From: an uncultured Campylobacterales bacterium
GTDB lineage: Bacteria > Campylobacterota > Campylobacteria > Campylobacterales > Arcobacteraceae
DNA length: 64,000 nt
Assembly (NCBI GenBank): GCA_938084175.1
Contig: CALKDR010000044.1
Coordinates: 1-64,000, forward strand
Direction of reading: 5' to 3'
Under the pieces are notes generated by a model. It saw only the letters and a list, made by a program, of their open reading frames with translations. It made no database searches and was not told the origin of the DNA. Shown one piece after another: positions 51,752 through 64,000 of the stretch. The translations under genes were made by a program, and so were the position numbers. Position 1 is the stretch's first letter. Each line of letters opens with the position of its first letter.

Positions 51752-51982
51752 ATGGCATTATTAGAAGATGTAATAGAAGTTGTAGTTGAGCAATTAGATT
51801 GTGATGCGGCAGAAGTTAAAGAAGATTCAAAATTTATTGAAGATTTAGGTGCAGATTCACTAGACGTTGTTGAGTTAGTTATGGCTTTAGAAGAAAAATT
51901 TGATATCGAAATCCCTGATGAAGATGCAGAAGGTATTTTAACAGTATCAGATGCTTTAAAATACATCGAAAATAACGCGTAA
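51752..51982 (+). CDS. acpP: Acyl carrier protein
   Basis: [32 protein letters not shown]. Confidence 0.97.
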   Translation: MALLEDVIEVVVEQLDCDAAEVKEDSKFIEDLGADSLDVVELVMALEEKFDIEIPDEDAEGILTVSDALKYIENNA

Positions 51983-52107
51983 TTTTAACGCTTAAAACAG
52001 AAAACTAGGAAACTTATTTTCTGTTTTTAAATTTAATTTATTGAGTTTTTTAAAAAAATTGAATAATTTAAATAAAATTAACAATAATATTAACACGGAG
52101 AGATTTC

Positions 52108-53364
52108 ATGAAAAGAGTAGTTATAACAGGGCTAGGAACTATTAATTCAATTGGACATAATGTAGAAGACTCATTTAAAGCAGTAGTAGACGGTGTTTGT
52201 GGTATTGATACAATTTCATTATTTGACATTGAGCAATTTCCTGTAAAAATAGCGGGTGAAGTAAAAAACTTTGATCCATCAACTGTAATGGACAAAAAAG
52301 AAGTTAAAAAAGCTGATAGATTTATTCAATTAGGTATTAAAGCAGCTCATGAAGCAATGATGGATTCAGGATTAGCTGGTGAAGATGGTAAAGTAGCTGC
52401 TGAAGATTCTGAAAGATTTGGTCTTATTTCAGCTTCTGGAATCGGTGGTTTATCAACTATTGAAAAAAACTCTGTAGTATGTGCTAATAGAGGTCCTAAA
52501 AGAATATCTCCATTCTTTATTCCTTCATCATTAGTAAATATGTTAAGTGGATTTATTTCTATTGCACATGGATTAAAAGGCCCTTCTTTATCTCATGTAA
52601 CAGCTTGTGCTGCATCAACTCATGCATTAAATGATGCTGTTAAAACTATTGCATTAAATGGTGCTGATAGAATTTTAGTAGTAGGTGCTGAAAGTGCTAT
52701 TTGTGGAGCTGGAATGGGTGGTTTTGCATCAATGAAAGCATTATCAACAAGAAACGACGACCCTAAAACTGCATCAAGACCATTTGATTTAAATAGAGAT
52801 GGTTTTGTAATGGGTGAAGGTGCAGGTGCACTTGTAGTTGAAACTTTAGATTCAGCACTTGCAAGAAATGCAAAAATATACTGTGAAATAATTGGTTTTG
52901 GTGAATCAGCTGATGCTAACCATATTACAGCACCTGTTATGGATGGACCTTTAAGATCTATGAAAGCTGCTATTGCAATGGCAAGTGCTAACATTGGTGA
53001 AGATATAAAAATTGATTATGTAAATTCTCATGGTACATCAACTCCTGTTGGAGATATGAATGAGTCTAAAGCAATTGTTGAATTATTTGAAGGTGTTGAA
53101 AACTGTCCACCTGTAACTTCTACAAAAGGTCAAATTGGTCATTGTTTAGGAGCAGCAGGTGCTATTGAAGCAATTTTCGCAATTAAGTCATTAAATGAAG
53201 GAATTATTCCTCCAACAATCAATGTAGAGAATCAAGATCCTGAATGTCCTTTAGATTGTGTTCCAAACACTGCTAGAAAAGTAGAATTAACTACAGTTAT
53301 GAGTAATAACTTCGGTTTTGGTGGAACTAACGGCTCTGTAATTTTTAAAAAATATCAAGCTTAA
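52108..53364 (+). CDS. fabF: Beta-ketoacyl-ACP synthase II
   Basis: KRVVITGLGTINSIG; TACAASTHALNDAVKTI; HGTSTPVGDMNE; STKGQIGHCLGAAGAIEAIFAI. Confidence 0.97.
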   Translation: MKRVVITGLGTINSIGHNVEDSFKAVVDGVCGIDTISLFDIEQFPVKIAGEVKNFDPSTVMDKKEVKKADRFIQLGIKAAHEAMMDSGLAGEDGKVAAEDSERFGLISASGIGGLSTIEKNSVVCANRGPKRISPFFIPSSLVNMLSGFISIAHGLKGPSLSHVTACAASTHALNDAVKTIALNGADRILVVGAESAICGAGMGGFASMKALSTRNDDPKTASRPFDLNRDGFVMGEGAGALVVETLDSALARNAKIYCEIIGFGESADANHITAPVMDGPLRSMKAAIAMASANIGEDIKIDYVNSHGTSTPVGDMNESKAIVELFEGVENCPPVTSTKGQIGHCLGAAGAIEAIFAIKSLNEGIIPPTINVENQDPECPLDCVPNTARKVELTTVMSNNFGFGGTNGSVIFKKYQA

Positions 53365-53383
53365 TAAATAATATATAATTTTT

Positions 53384-53417
53384 AAAAAAGAGTTAGTTTA
53401 AACTAACTCTTTTTTTT
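53384..53417 (+). terminator. Terminator between fabF and accA
   Basis: AAAAAGAGTTAGTTT-AAACTAACTCTTTTT palindrome with T-run. Confidence 0.8.
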
Positions 53418-53435
53418 TATCATAAAGGGGAATAC

Positions 53436-54377
53436 TTGGCAACTTACTTAGAATTTGAAGATAAAATAAAAAAGATAGAAGAAGATATCATAGTTGCAAG
53501 AACTAAAGCAGATGAACATGCTGTAGAAATCTTAGAAAAAAAACTTGAAAAAGAAGTTGAAAAAACTTTTAAAAATTTAAGTGATTATCAAAAACTTCAA
53601 TTAGCACGTCATCCAGATCGTCCTTATGCAATGGATTATATTTCAGGTTTACTAACTGACTCTTATGAGATTCATGGTGATAGGCATTATGTTGATGATA
53701 AAGCAATTGTTTGTTACCTTGGATATATTGGTGAGCAAAAAGTTATGGTTATTGGAGAACAAAAAGGACGAGGTACTAAAGATAAGTTACATAGAAACTT
53801 TGGAATGCCTCAACCTGAAGGTTATAGAAAAGCATTAAGAGCTGCTAAAATGGCTGAAAAATTCCAAATTCCTATTCTTATGTTAGTGGACACTCCAGGT
53901 GCATACCCAGGATTGGGTGCAGAAGAGAGAAACCAATCTGAAGCAATTGCAAGAAACCTTTATGAATTTGCTGACCTTACAACTCCAACTGTTTCAGTTG
54001 TAATTGGTGAAGGTGGTTCAGGTGGAGCTTTAGCTATTTCTGTTGCAGATAAATTAGCAATGATGAGATACTCTGTTTATGCTGTAATTTCACCAGAAGG
54101 TTGTTCAGCTATTTTATGGAATGATCCTACAAAAGTTGAAACAGCAGCAAATGCATTAAGAATTACATCTGATAATTTAAAAGAATTAAATTTAGTTGAT
54201 GACGTAATTAATGAGCCGTTAATTGGTGCTCATAGACAAAAAGATGAAGCTATAAGAGCTTTAGGAGAATATTTTATTACAACAGTAAATGAATTAAAAC
54301 TATTAACTCCAGCGCAAAGATACCAAAAGAAATATGAAAAAATTATGGCTTTAGGATCTTTCCAAGAAGCAAAATAA
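53436..54377 (+). CDS. accA: Acetyl-CoA carboxylase carboxyltransferase subunit alpha
   Basis: [63 protein letters not shown]. Confidence 0.97.
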   Translation: MATYLEFEDKIKKIEEDIIVARTKADEHAVEILEKKLEKEVEKTFKNLSDYQKLQLARHPDRPYAMDYISGLLTDSYEIHGDRHYVDDKAIVCYLGYIGEQKVMVIGEQKGRGTKDKLHRNFGMPQPEGYRKALRAAKMAEKFQIPILMLVDTPGAYPGLGAEERNQSEAIARNLYEFADLTTPTVSVVIGEGGSGGALAISVADKLAMMRYSVYAVISPEGCSAILWNDPTKVETAANALRITSDNLKELNLVDDVINEPLIGAHRQKDEAIRALGEYFITTVNELKLLTPAQRYQKKYEKIMALGSFQEAK

Positions 54378-54432
54378 ATAAAGTCTAAGTTTTAAATTTG
54401 GCAGTTTTAACTGCCAAGTTTATTTGTAAAAA

Positions 54433-54762
54433 TTATCTAACTAAACGCCCTACTTCTTCTCCACCTAATAAATGAAAATGTAAATGAGCTACTTCTTGTC
54501 CACCATCATTTCCAATATTTGTAATTAATCTATAACCGCTTTTTCTAATATCTAATTTTGAAGCAACTTTATGAATAAATTCTGTCATATTAGCCATAAT
54601 TTTTGGAGGAATTACATCAAAAGAATCATAGTGCTCTTTTGGAATAATTAATACATGAATTTTTCTAGAAGGATTTATATCATTGAATGCTAAAAAATCT
54701 TCATCTTCTAATATAGTTTGATTTGGTATTTCACCCTTTACTATTTTGCAAAATATACACAT
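54433..54762 (-). CDS. HIT family protein
   Basis: CIFCKIVKGEIP; HLHFHLLGG histidine triad. Confidence 0.93.
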   Translation of the reverse strand: MCIFCKIVKGEIPNQTILEDEDFLAFNDINPSRKIHVLIIPKEHYDSFDVIPPKIMANMTEFIHKVASKLDIRKSGYRLITNIGNDGGQEVAHLHFHLLGGEEVGRLVR

Positions 54763-54891
54763 TGTTTTTCCTTGAATTTCATTGTTAAATAATTATAACC
54801 AAACTCTAATAAATCTTTAAGTATAATCGCAAGAATATAGAAATAGAATAATTGAAATATTTAAGAATTATTCATAAAAATAGGAGATATA

Positions 54892-55890
54892 GTGACTCAG
54901 TTGATTGAAAAAATAAACAACGCAAGCTCACTTGAAGAGTTAGAAAACCTTAGAATAGAGACATTAGGGAAAAAAGGTATTTTAACTTTAGAGTTTGCAA
55001 AAATGAAAAGTATTCCAAACGAAGAAAAGAAAGCTTTTGCTCAAAACTTAAATGAACAAAAAGTAAAAGTTACAAATGCAATTGAGGCTAAAAAAGTAGT
55101 TTTAGAAAAAGAAGCATTAAACAAAAAACTAGAAAATGAAAAAATTGATGTAACAAGATTTAATAATGAATTATCTTGTGGTGCTACGCATCCTGTTGTT
55201 GAAACAATGGACAGAATCATCACTTATTTCCAAAACTTAAACTTTGCAGTTGAAGAGGGACCTTTAGTTGAAGATGACTTTCATAACTTTGAAGCACTAA
55301 ACCTACCAAAATATCACCCAGCAAGGGATATGCAAGATACTTTTTATAATAAAGATTACACTCTTCTAAGAACACATACATCTCCTGTTCAAATTAGAAC
55401 AATGTTAAAACAAGACCCAAATACTCCTATTAGAATGATAGCACCTGGTACTGTATTTAGACGTGATTTTGATATTACTCATACTCCAATGTTTCACCAA
55501 ATTGAAGCATTAGTAGTTGATGATGCAGACAAAGTTTCATTTGCAAACTTAAAGCATGTATTAGTTGAATTTTTACAACATATGTTTGGTGATGTTGAAG
55601 TTAGATTTAGACCATCATTTTTCCCATTTACTGAACCATCTGCTGAAGTTGATATTTCATGTGTATTTTGTAAAGGTGAAGGATGTAGAGTTTGTTCACA
55701 TACAGGTTGGCTTGAAGTTTTAGGTTGTGGTGTTGTTGATCAAAACGTATTCACAGCTGTTGGGTATAAAAATAAATCAGGATATGCATTTGGTTTAGGT
55801 GTTGAGAGATTTGCAATGCTTATTCATAATATTGGAGATTTAAGATCACTATTTGAAAGTGATACAAGACTATTAGGACAATTTAGATGA
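54892..55890 (+). CDS. pheS: Phenylalanyl-tRNA synthetase subunit alpha
   Basis: [55 protein letters not shown]. Confidence 0.97.
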   Translation: MTQLIEKINNASSLEELENLRIETLGKKGILTLEFAKMKSIPNEEKKAFAQNLNEQKVKVTNAIEAKKVVLEKEALNKKLENEKIDVTRFNNELSCGATHPVVETMDRIITYFQNLNFAVEEGPLVEDDFHNFEALNLPKYHPARDMQDTFYNKDYTLLRTHTSPVQIRTMLKQDPNTPIRMIAPGTVFRRDFDITHTPMFHQIEALVVDDADKVSFANLKHVLVEFLQHMFGDVEVRFRPSFFPFTEPSAEVDISCVFCKGEGCRVCSHTGWLEVLGCGVVDQNVFTAVGYKNKSGYAFGLGVERFAMLIHNIGDLRSLFESDTRLLGQFR

Positions 55891-58205
55891 TTATTACAAG
55901 AACATGGATAGAAGAATTTATTGATATAAAAGAGATCTCTACAGATGATATTTGTAAAACTTTAAACTCTATTGGACTAGAAGTTGATAGTTTAGAACAA
56001 GTTTCAATTGCACCTAAAGTTGTAGTTGGAAAAGTTTTAGAAAAAGTTAAACACCCTGATGCTGATAAATTAAATATTTGTCAAGTAGATGTTGGAGATG
56101 AAACTGTTCAAATTGTTTGTGGTGCTAAAAATGTAGACGCAGGGCAATTTGTACCAGTTGCAAAAGTTGGTTGTAAATTATCAGCTGATTTTAAAATCAA
56201 AAAAGCAAAATTAAGAGGTGTAGAATCAATTGGAATGATTTGTTCTTCTACTGAATTAGGTCTTGCAAAACTAAACGATGGAATCTTAGAATTAGATGAT
56301 TCAATTGGTGAACTTATTATTGGAAAAGAGTTAAGTGAATACAAACTTTTAAACGATGATATTATTGAAATTGAATTAACAGCAAACAGAGGTGACTGCC
56401 TTAGTATAAATGGAGTTGCAAGAGAGTTAAGTGCTTATTACAATATTCCATTAAATACTTTTGAAAAAAAACTTGTAAATAATGAAATAGGAATTTCTCA
56501 AATTTTTGATATTCAAGCTAATAATAATGACTCTTCTTTAATTTTTAAAGCAATTGATTTAAAAGATTACAGCTTAGATTTAATGTCAAAATTAAGAACA
56601 TCAATTATTGGAAAGTATGAAGAGAATAATGATATTAAAAATTCATTAACTTATGCTACACATTGTACAGGTGTACTTTTAAACGCATATTCAAAAAAAC
56701 AAGCAAAAAATGAAAACAATTTAAGTTGCTTTGAAATTAAAAAAGATGAAAACTCTTTTGACACTGTATATGCAAACGAAGAATTAAGTACAATTTGTGT
56801 TGACCATAAAAAAATTGATTCAAGCGATGATACATTTATAATTGAAGCATCATACTTAAATCCTGAAAAACTTTGTATGCAAGTATTTGAAACAAAAATT
56901 ACAACTGGTGATATTTATTATAAATCATCTCGTGGTTCAGAACCAGATATTTCTTATGGAATGGACTATTTAACAACACATTTTTCAAAACATGGAGCAA
57001 CAATTTATAATGGAGATGAGTCATTTGCTGAAGATACTCAAAAATCTACATTAGATGTTCCAATTAATAAAGTAAATGCGATTATTGGTCAAGATATAGC
57101 AAAATCAGAAATTGAAAGAATCTTAAGTTCATTAGGTTTTGAAGTTAAAAATGGTTTAAATGATATTCTTAGTGTAAAAATACCGTTCTTTAGACATGAT
57201 ATTAAAAACATAGCTGATGTAACTGAAGAAATTGTAAGAATTGTAGGTATTGATAATATTCAAGCTAAACCTTTAGCAATTGATGAAGTAAATAGAATTA
57301 ACCATACAACAAATGATTTAATTAAGAAAAATAAGTTAAGAGCAAAAGCTTGTGAAAATGGTTTTAATGAAACATTAACTTATGTTTTCTCTTCAAGAGA
57401 AAGTTTAGAAAAATATTCATTCCCTCTTGTAAAAGAAAATTTAGATGTTTTAAATCCAATAGTAAAAGAATTAAATACATTTAGAACAACAATTGTTTTA
57501 AATTTATTAGAAGCTTGTGCAAACAATTATAAAATTGGTGCAAAATCAACTTCTTTCTTTGAAATTGGTACTATTTTTGATACAAATAGAAATGAATCAA
57601 AAAGAATAACTTTTATTCAAACAGGAGCAGCACAATTAGAAGATGTTACAAATGCAGGGAAACCTGATAATGCTGATTTATTCTCTTTTGCTAAAAAGAT
57701 ATTAAACACTATTGGTAAGTTTGATTTAGAAGCAATGAGTAAAATTGAAAATGATTTTATTCATCCATACCAAAATGCAAATATTATAGTTGATGGGAAA
57801 ATAATTGGGTTTATTTCAAAAGTACATCCAAGTGTTTGTGAAGATTATGATTTATCAGATACTTTTATTGCTGAAATTGATTTTGATTTAATTAAAAATG
57901 ATTTAGTTAAAACTGTTGGATATTCAAAATTCCAAGCATCTAAAAAAGATTTAAGTATTATCGCACCTAAAACTTTAGCATATAAAGAGATTAAAGATGT
58001 GATTAATTCTTTAAATGATACAAATATAAAACAGTATAATTTAATTGATGTTTATAGTGATGAAAACTTAGGCGATAGTGAAAGTTTAACAATCAGATTT
58101 GTTTTACAAAATAATGAAAAAACAATGGAAGAAGAAGATATTACTAATTCAATGAATAATATTTTACAAGCTTTAGAAGCAAAACTATCAATTGGTTTAA
58201 GATAA
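55887..58205 (+). CDS. pheT: Phenylalanyl-tRNA synthetase subunit beta
   Basis: [64 protein letters not shown]. Confidence 0.97.
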   Translation: MIITRTWIEEFIDIKEISTDDICKTLNSIGLEVDSLEQVSIAPKVVVGKVLEKVKHPDADKLNICQVDVGDETVQIVCGAKNVDAGQFVPVAKVGCKLSADFKIKKAKLRGVESIGMICSSTELGLAKLNDGILELDDSIGELIIGKELSEYKLLNDDIIEIELTANRGDCLSINGVARELSAYYNIPLNTFEKKLVNNEIGISQIFDIQANNNDSSLIFKAIDLKDYSLDLMSKLRTSIIGKYEENNDIKNSLTYATHCTGVLLNAYSKKQAKNENNLSCFEIKKDENSFDTVYANEELSTICVDHKKIDSSDDTFIIEASYLNPEKLCMQVFETKITTGDIYYKSSRGSEPDISYGMDYLTTHFSKHGATIYNGDESFAEDTQKSTLDVPINKVNAIIGQDIAKSEIERILSSLGFEVKNGLNDILSVKIPFFRHDIKNIADVTEEIVRIVGIDNIQAKPLAIDEVNRINHTTNDLIKKNKLRAKACENGFNETLTYVFSSRESLEKYSFPLVKENLDVLNPIVKELNTFRTTIVLNLLEACANNYKIGAKSTSFFEIGTIFDTNRNESKRITFIQTGAAQLEDVTNAGKPDNADLFSFAKKILNTIGKFDLEAMSKIENDFIHPYQNANIIVDGKIIGFISKVHPSVCEDYDLSDTFIAEIDFDLIKNDLVKTVGYSKFQASKKDLSIIAPKTLAYKEIKDVINSLNDTNIKQYNLIDVYSDENLGDSESLTIRFVLQNNEKTMEEEDITNSMNNILQALEAKLSIGLR

Positions 58206-58238
58206 TAAAATAAGATAATAAAAATAAAAGGCAAAAAA

Positions 58239-59519
58239 GTGGAAAAATTTAATATAAAGAAATTAGACAAAGCATTTAATATTGAAATAGATTCAATAGC
58301 AAGTGATAAATCAATATCTCATAGATGTGCAATGTTTTCACTTTTTTCTGATAAAACTTCTTATATCAAGAACTTTCTAACAGCAGAAGATACTTTAAAT
58401 ACTTTAAGTATTGTAGAACAATTAGGTGCAAGAATAAAACGTGATGGTTCAAGTGTTGAAATTACTCCAACTTCAAAATTAACAGAAGCAAATGATGTTT
58501 TAGATTGTGGTAACTCAGGAACTGCAATGAGACTATTTTGTGGACTATTAGCATCTGTTGATGGCGCTTTTACACTAGTTGGTGATAAATACTTAATGAA
58601 TAGACCAATGAGTAGAGTTGCAAACCCTTTAAGATCTATTGGTGCAAAAATAGATGGAAGAGAGAATGGAAATAAAGCTCCTTTATTTATACGTGGTGTA
58701 AAAGAACTAACTCCATTTACTTATCACTCACCTGTAGATTCAGCACAAGTTAAATCAGCAATGATTTTAGCAGCCCTAAGAGCAACTGGTATCTCTAAAT
58801 ATAAAGAAAATGAATTAACAAGAGATCATACTGAAAGAATGTTAAAAGGTATGGGAGCAAAACTTGACACTGATAAAGATGGATTTATTAATATTCATCC
58901 ACTAGAAGGAAATTTAAAGCCTTTAGATATAACAGTTCCAACAGACCCATCATCTGCATTCTTTTTTGCACTTGCAGCTGCAATTACAAAAGACTCTCGT
59001 GTATTAATCAAAAATGTAACATTAAATCCTACAAGAATTGAAGCATATCATGTTTTAAAAAGAATGGGAGTAACTGTTAATTTCATAGAAAAAGAAAATG
59101 TTTATGAACCAATTGGAGATATTGAAGTAATAAATAATGAGCTAAATGCAGTTGAAGTAAACGAGAATATTTCATGGTTAATTGATGAACTTCCAGCGCT
59201 TTCAATTGCAATGAGTTTAGCAAAAGGAAAATCAAAAGTATCAAATGCAAAAGAATTAAGAGTAAAAGAATCAGATAGAATTTCTGCTGTTGTAAATAAC
59301 TTAAAACTTTGTGGCGTTGATTATATTGAACATGAAGATGGTTATGAGATTAATGGCGGTGAACTTAAAAAAGCTACTATTACATCATGTGGCGATCATA
59401 GAATTGCAATGAGTTTTGCAATTGCAGGATTAAATAGCGATATGGAAATAGAAGATACTCAATGTATTGATACATCATTTCCAAATTTCAAAGAGATTTT
59501 AGACTCTTTATATAAATAA
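58239..59519 (+). CDS. aroA: 3-phosphoshikimate 1-carboxyvinyltransferase
   Basis: [59 protein letters not shown]. Confidence 0.96.
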   Translation: MEKFNIKKLDKAFNIEIDSIASDKSISHRCAMFSLFSDKTSYIKNFLTAEDTLNTLSIVEQLGARIKRDGSSVEITPTSKLTEANDVLDCGNSGTAMRLFCGLLASVDGAFTLVGDKYLMNRPMSRVANPLRSIGAKIDGRENGNKAPLFIRGVKELTPFTYHSPVDSAQVKSAMILAALRATGISKYKENELTRDHTERMLKGMGAKLDTDKDGFINIHPLEGNLKPLDITVPTDPSSAFFFALAAAITKDSRVLIKNVTLNPTRIEAYHVLKRMGVTVNFIEKENVYEPIGDIEVINNELNAVEVNENISWLIDELPALSIAMSLAKGKSKVSNAKELRVKESDRISAVVNNLKLCGVDYIEHEDGYEINGGELKKATITSCGDHRIAMSFAIAGLNSDMEIEDTQCIDTSFPNFKEILDSLYK

Positions 59520-59531
59520 AGGTAATTAGAT

Positions 59532-60368
59532 ATGAAAGTAAAATTAGCTTCAAATTATGGATTTTGTTTTGGTGTAAAAAGAGCTATCAAAATAGCAGAA
59601 GAATACAAAAACTCATCAACAATGGGTCCATTAATTCACAATCAAGATGAAATAAACAGATTACAAAACGATTTTAATGTGGGACTTTACAAAGATTTAA
59701 AAGATGTTAAAGATGATGATACAATTATTATTAGAACTCATGGAATTCCAAAAAATGATTTAAAAAACTTAAAAGCTAAAAAAGCTAAAGTTATAAATGC
59801 AACTTGTCCATTTGTAACAACTCCACAACAAATTGTAAAAAAAATGTCTAAAGAAGAATATTCTATACTAATTTTTGGAGATTCAGATCATCCAGAGGTA
59901 AAAGGTGTTCAATCTTATGGTGAAGATCAAGAAGATGTTCATATTGTATTAGAACCATCAGACCTAGAAAATATAAATTTCAAATATAACAAAATTGCAA
60001 CAGTTGCTCAAACTACAAAAAAGAAAGAAAAATATCTAGAAATTGTAAACTCACTAATCTTAAAAAATAAAGAAGTAAGAGTATTCAATACAATTTGTGA
60101 TGCAACCTTTGAAAACCAGGATGCAGCAAGAGAGTTATCAGATCAAGTTGATGTTATGGTTGTAATTGGAGGTAAGAACTCTTCTAATACAAAACAGCTT
60201 CATTCTATATGTAAAGAGAAATGTGAAGATTCTTATCTAATTGAGAATGAAAAAGAAATCAATAAAGAGTGGTTTAAAAACAAAAAACTTTGTGGTATAA
60301 CAGCGGGTGCTTCGACTCCTGATTGGATTATTCAACAAGTAGTAGATACAATCGAGGCTTGCCATTAA
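59532..60368 (+). CDS. ispH: 4-hydroxy-3-methylbut-2-enyl diphosphate reductase
   Basis: SNYGFCFGVKRAIKIA; IIRTHGIPK; NATCPFVTTPQ; GITAGASTPDWII. Confidence 0.96.
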   Translation: MKVKLASNYGFCFGVKRAIKIAEEYKNSSTMGPLIHNQDEINRLQNDFNVGLYKDLKDVKDDDTIIIRTHGIPKNDLKNLKAKKAKVINATCPFVTTPQQIVKKMSKEEYSILIFGDSDHPEVKGVQSYGEDQEDVHIVLEPSDLENINFKYNKIATVAQTTKKKEKYLEIVNSLILKNKEVRVFNTICDATFENQDAARELSDQVDVMVVIGGKNSSNTKQLHSICKEKCEDSYLIENEKEINKEWFKNKKLCGITAGASTPDWIIQQVVDTIEACH

Positions 60369-60432
60369 ATAATTTAAGTATTCTTTTTGTATAATCGTGC
60401 ATTAAATAAACTGGTTTATATGAAGGAATAAA

Positions 60433-62085
60433 ATGGGTATCGATGATATTGATTTAGGAGAAGATTTTGATTTTGAGCAAATGCTTAACGAATCTTTCGA
60501 GAATGCTGAGAACAACTCTGTAGTAGATGGTGTAATTGTAGAAATTTCTGGTGACAGAGTTTTAGTTGACGTTGGTCAAAAAGTTGAAGGTCAGATTTAT
60601 ATATCTGAAATTACAGTTAATGGCGAAGTAATGTTCAAAGAGGGTGATACAATCCCTGTAATGTTAATGGGAAGTAGAGGGGAAAGACCTAATATTTCAC
60701 ATAAAAAAGTACTTCAAAAATTAAAATTTGATGCATTTGTTAAATTACATGGTGAAGATGTAGAAAATGTAACAATTGAAGGTAAAATCATTTCTGTTAA
60801 ACAAAGAGGTGGATTTATTATAGAAGACGAAGAAGGTTGTGAATACTTCATGCCTATGGCTCAGTCTTACTTAAAAGCAATTGGTGCTGTTGGTAAAAAA
60901 GTTAAAGCGAAAGTTTTAAAAGTAAACGAAGCACAAAGTTCAATTATTGTTTCTAGAAAGAAATTAATTGAAGAAGGTAAAGCAATTAAAGATACTAGAG
61001 TTGCTGCTATCTTAGAAAAAAATGAGCCAGTTAACGGTATCATTAAAAAAATTACTTCTTACGGAATGTTTGTAGATTTAGATGGAATTGACGGTTTAGT
61101 TAATTACAACGAAATTTCTTACAAAGGTCCTGTAAATCCTGCAAATTATTATAACGAAGGTGACGAAGTTACTGTAGTTGTATTATCTTATGATAAAACA
61201 AAACAACACTTATCATTATCAATTAAAGCTGCACTTTCTAACCCTTGGGAAGAAATTAAAGACGAATTAGAAGTTGGTGATACAATTACTGTTACTGTTT
61301 CTAACTTTGAATCTTATGGAGCATTTGTTGATTTAGGAAATGATATTGAAGGTTTATTACATATTTCTGAAATTTCATGGAATAAAAACGTTAAAAACCC
61401 AAAAGAATTATTAACTTTAGGTGAAGAAGTTAACGTTGAAGTAATCGAACTTAATGTTGATGCTAAAAGATTAAGAGTATCTCTTAAAAACTTACAAGAA
61501 AAACCTTTCGCTAAATTTACTAAAGATCACAAAGTTGGTGATATGATTACTGGTAAAATAGCTACATTAACTGACTTTGGTGCATTTGTTACTATTGGTG
61601 ATGTTGATGGATTATTACATAATGAAGAATCTTCTTGGGAAACTAACGCTAAATGTAAAGCAATCTTCAAAAAAGGTGATGAAGTAGAAGTTAAAATCAT
61701 CAAAATTGATAGAGAAAAAGAAAACATTTCATTATCTGTTAAAGAAATTGCTGATTCTCCTGCAAAAAGATTCCAAGAAACTCACAAAATTGGTGATATC
61801 GTTAAAGGAACTGTTAAAGATGCAAAAGATTTCGGTGTTTTCATTAAATTAGAAGACAACTTAGATGGTCTTATCAGAAACGAAGATGTTGAACCTTTAA
61901 TAATTGAAGAAATCAAAGCTGGTGACGAAATTGAAGCTGTTGTTGTAAATATTGATACTAAAAGAAATAGAGTTAGATTATCAGTTAAAAGATTAGAACA
62001 ACAACAAGAACGAGAAGTTCTTAAAGCTGTAAACGATACTTCATCTATGACTTTAGGTGATTTATTAAAAGATCAAATTAAATAA
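60433..62085 (+). CDS. rpsA: 30S ribosomal protein S1
   Basis: Multiple S1 repeats (GMFVDLDGIDGLVNYNEIS; GAFVDLGNDIEGLLHISEISW). Confidence 0.96.
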   Translation: MGIDDIDLGEDFDFEQMLNESFENAENNSVVDGVIVEISGDRVLVDVGQKVEGQIYISEITVNGEVMFKEGDTIPVMLMGSRGERPNISHKKVLQKLKFDAFVKLHGEDVENVTIEGKIISVKQRGGFIIEDEEGCEYFMPMAQSYLKAIGAVGKKVKAKVLKVNEAQSSIIVSRKKLIEEGKAIKDTRVAAILEKNEPVNGIIKKITSYGMFVDLDGIDGLVNYNEISYKGPVNPANYYNEGDEVTVVVLSYDKTKQHLSLSIKAALSNPWEEIKDELEVGDTITVTVSNFESYGAFVDLGNDIEGLLHISEISWNKNVKNPKELLTLGEEVNVEVIELNVDAKRLRVSLKNLQEKPFAKFTKDHKVGDMITGKIATLTDFGAFVTIGDVDGLLHNEESSWETNAKCKAIFKKGDEVEVKIIKIDREKENISLSVKEIADSPAKRFQETHKIGDIVKGTVKDAKDFGVFIKLEDNLDGLIRNEDVEPLIIEEIKAGDEIEAVVVNIDTKRNRVRLSVKRLEQQQEREVLKAVNDTSSMTLGDLLKDQIK

Positions 62086-62105
62086 TATATTAGGATTAAT
62101 TTAAA

Positions 62106-63692
62106 ATGAGTAAACACACAATCGTAGTTTGTGACCATATACATGAAGACGGATTAAATATTTTACAAAATACAGAAGACGTTAATTATGTATATGCAGC
62201 AGATATAGATAAAACTGAACTTTTAAATGTAATTAAAGATGCAGATGTAGCAATAACTAGATCATCAACAAATGTTGATGAGAAGTTTTTAAGTGCAGCT
62301 GTAAATCTTAAAGCTATTATTAGAGCTGGTGTTGGATATGATAATGTTGATATGGAAGGTTGTAGCAAAAGAGGTATTATTGCTATGAACGTTCCTACAG
62401 CAAATACTATTGCAGCAGTAGAATTAACAATGGCTCATATGTTATCTTGTATGAGAAAATTTCCCTATGCGCACAATCAACTTAAAAACGACAGAGTTTG
62501 GAAAAGAGAAGATTGGTATGGTAATGAATTATATGGTAAGAAATTAGGTGTTATTGGTTTTGGTAACATTGGACATAGAGTTGCATTAAGAGCTAAATCA
62601 TTTGAAATGGAAGTAGTAACATACGACCCTTATATTCCTTCAACAAAAGCGACTGATTTAGGTATTAATTATACTAATAATTTTCAAGATATTTTAGACT
62701 GTGATATTATTACAATTCACACTCCAAAAAATGAAGAAACATTAAATATGATTGATGAAGAGCAAATTGCAAAAATGAAAGATGGTGTAGTTTTAATTAA
62801 CTGTGCAAGAGGTGGATTATATAATGAAGATGCATTATATAACAACCTTAAATCTGGAAAAATTGCAATGGGTGGAATTGATGTTTTCATCAAAGAACCT
62901 GCTATTGATCATCCATTATTAGATTTACCAAATGTAACTGTAACTGCTCACTTAGGTGCAAATACAAAAGAATCGCAAAAACAAATTGCTATTCAAGCTG
63001 CTGAAAATGCAATTGAATCAGCACGAGGAATTGCGTATCCAAATGCATTAAATTTACCAATTGATGAAAGTAAAATTCCTTCATTTGTGAAACCATATAT
63101 TGAGTTAACTCAAAAAATGGCTTTCCTTTCTGCTCAAATTGATAAATCAGCGATTAGATCTATTTCAGTTTGCGCTCGTGGTGATATATCAGAATATTTA
63201 GATTCATTAAATACTTTTGCAACTGTTGGAGCATTAACTGTTTCTTCAGGTGATGAAGTAAATTATGTAAATGCTAAGTTCTGGGCTGAAGAAAAAGGAA
63301 TCACTATTGATTCTAATGAATTAGCAAATAACACAAGTGGTTACAGCAATAAAGTTACTGTAAAAATCACTACTGAAAAAGGTACTACTACTATTTCAGG
63401 AACTGTTTTTGATGAAAATGTGCAAAGAATAGTTGAAATAAATGATTTTGTATTTGACATTGAGCCTAAAGGTAAAATGATTATTATGAGAAACAATGAC
63501 ATCCCTGGTGTTATTGGGGAAGTTGGAAAACTTCTTGGTGATAATAATATTAATATCGCAGACTTTAGATTATCAAGAGGAAAAGACGGTGCTTTAGCTG
63601 TTATTCTTGTTGATGAAAAAGTATGTTCTGATACATTAAAAAAACTTAACAACTTAGAAGCAGCTAGATCTGTTTCTTATGCACAAATTTAA
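62106..63692 (+). CDS. serA: D-3-phosphoglycerate dehydrogenase
   Basis: IIRAGVGYDNVDMEGCSKRGI; LGVIGFGNIGHRVA; LINCARGGLYNEDALYNNL; C-terminal ACT domain NNDIPGVIGEVGKLLGDNNINIADF. Confidence 0.96.
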   Translation: MSKHTIVVCDHIHEDGLNILQNTEDVNYVYAADIDKTELLNVIKDADVAITRSSTNVDEKFLSAAVNLKAIIRAGVGYDNVDMEGCSKRGIIAMNVPTANTIAAVELTMAHMLSCMRKFPYAHNQLKNDRVWKREDWYGNELYGKKLGVIGFGNIGHRVALRAKSFEMEVVTYDPYIPSTKATDLGINYTNNFQDILDCDIITIHTPKNEETLNMIDEEQIAKMKDGVVLINCARGGLYNEDALYNNLKSGKIAMGGIDVFIKEPAIDHPLLDLPNVTVTAHLGANTKESQKQIAIQAAENAIESARGIAYPNALNLPIDESKIPSFVKPYIELTQKMAFLSAQIDKSAIRSISVCARGDISEYLDSLNTFATVGALTVSSGDEVNYVNAKFWAEEKGITIDSNELANNTSGYSNKVTVKITTEKGTTTISGTVFDENVQRIVEINDFVFDIEPKGKMIIMRNNDIPGVIGEVGKLLGDNNINIADFRLSRGKDGALAVILVDEKVCSDTLKKLNNLEAARSVSYAQI

Positions 63693-63701
63693 GGAGAACC
63701 T

Positions 63702-64000
63702 ATGGCATTAGGAATGAGTGATTTAAAAAAAGGTATGAAAATTGAAGTGGATGGAATTCCATATAGAATTACTGATTATGCACATGTTAAACCTGGTAAA
63801 GGTGCAGCATTTGTAAGATGTAAAATCAAAAATTTTTTAAACTCAAAAACTATTGAAAAAACTTTTCATGCAGGTGATAAATTTGGAACTCCGGATTTAG
63901 AACAAAAAGTTATGCAATTTTTATATGATGATGGTGAAATGTTACAATTCATGGATTCAAAAACATATGATCAAATTGGTTTAACTTATGCACAAGTTGG
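63702..64000 (+). CDS. efp: Elongation factor P (3' truncated by window end)
   Basis: [69 protein letters not shown]. Confidence 0.94.
   Translation, partial: MALGMSDLKKGMKIEVDGIPYRITDYAHVKPGKGAAFVRCKIKNFLNSKTIEKTFHAGDKFGTPDLEQKVMQFLYDDGEMLQFMDSKTYDQIGLTYAQV

Noticed and set aside
52620-52994. Minus-strand ORF of 124 aa
   Set aside because: Antisense to fabF; shadow ORF.
1-64000. CRISPR arrays, prophage, IS elements, tRNA or rRNA genes
   Set aside because: Looked for regularly spaced repeats, transposase/integrase text and tRNA-like intergenic sequence; none was convincing by eye. A tRNAscan/ISfinder run would settle this.

Overview
The window is AT-rich, gene-dense chromosomal DNA that resembles an Arcobacter-like member of Campylobacterota. 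This placement rests on the napAGHBFLD order without napC, a stand-alone atpB, and the pheS-pheT-aroA-ispH-rpsA-serA block. Most of it is core metabolism: two polar amino-acid ABC transporters, a periplasmic nitrate reductase operon, serS, trpS, hisG, coaX, putA, trmD-rplS, ilvA, atpB, a RecB/AddA-like helicase-nuclease, argB, thrC, petABC, moeA, queCDE, fabG-acpP-fabF-accA, pheST, aroA, ispH, rpsA, serA and the 5' part of efp. I saw no rRNA, tRNA, CRISPR array, transposase or prophage. The less ordinary observations are: (1) a tandem-SBP sensor histidine kinase gene split by three distinct lesions (4-nt duplication, 1-nt deletion, Gly-to-stop in the H-box); (2) a remnant of metE joining the GMLTGPVTILNWSF motif almost directly to the C-terminal CGLKTRKWPEV segment, beside a 44-bp near-perfect palindrome; (3) an unrecognised two-gene unit (RHH-like small protein plus a 219-aa protein) with overlapping stop/start and a perfect 10-bp inverted repeat upstream; (4) FNR/CRP-like palindromes upstream of both napA and petABC, at identical spacing from a -10-like hexamer (equivalent to -41.5); (5) a GC-rich hairpin island upstream of putA. 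I could not confirm a wholly new system from sequence alone. Item 3 is the best candidate for an undescribed module.
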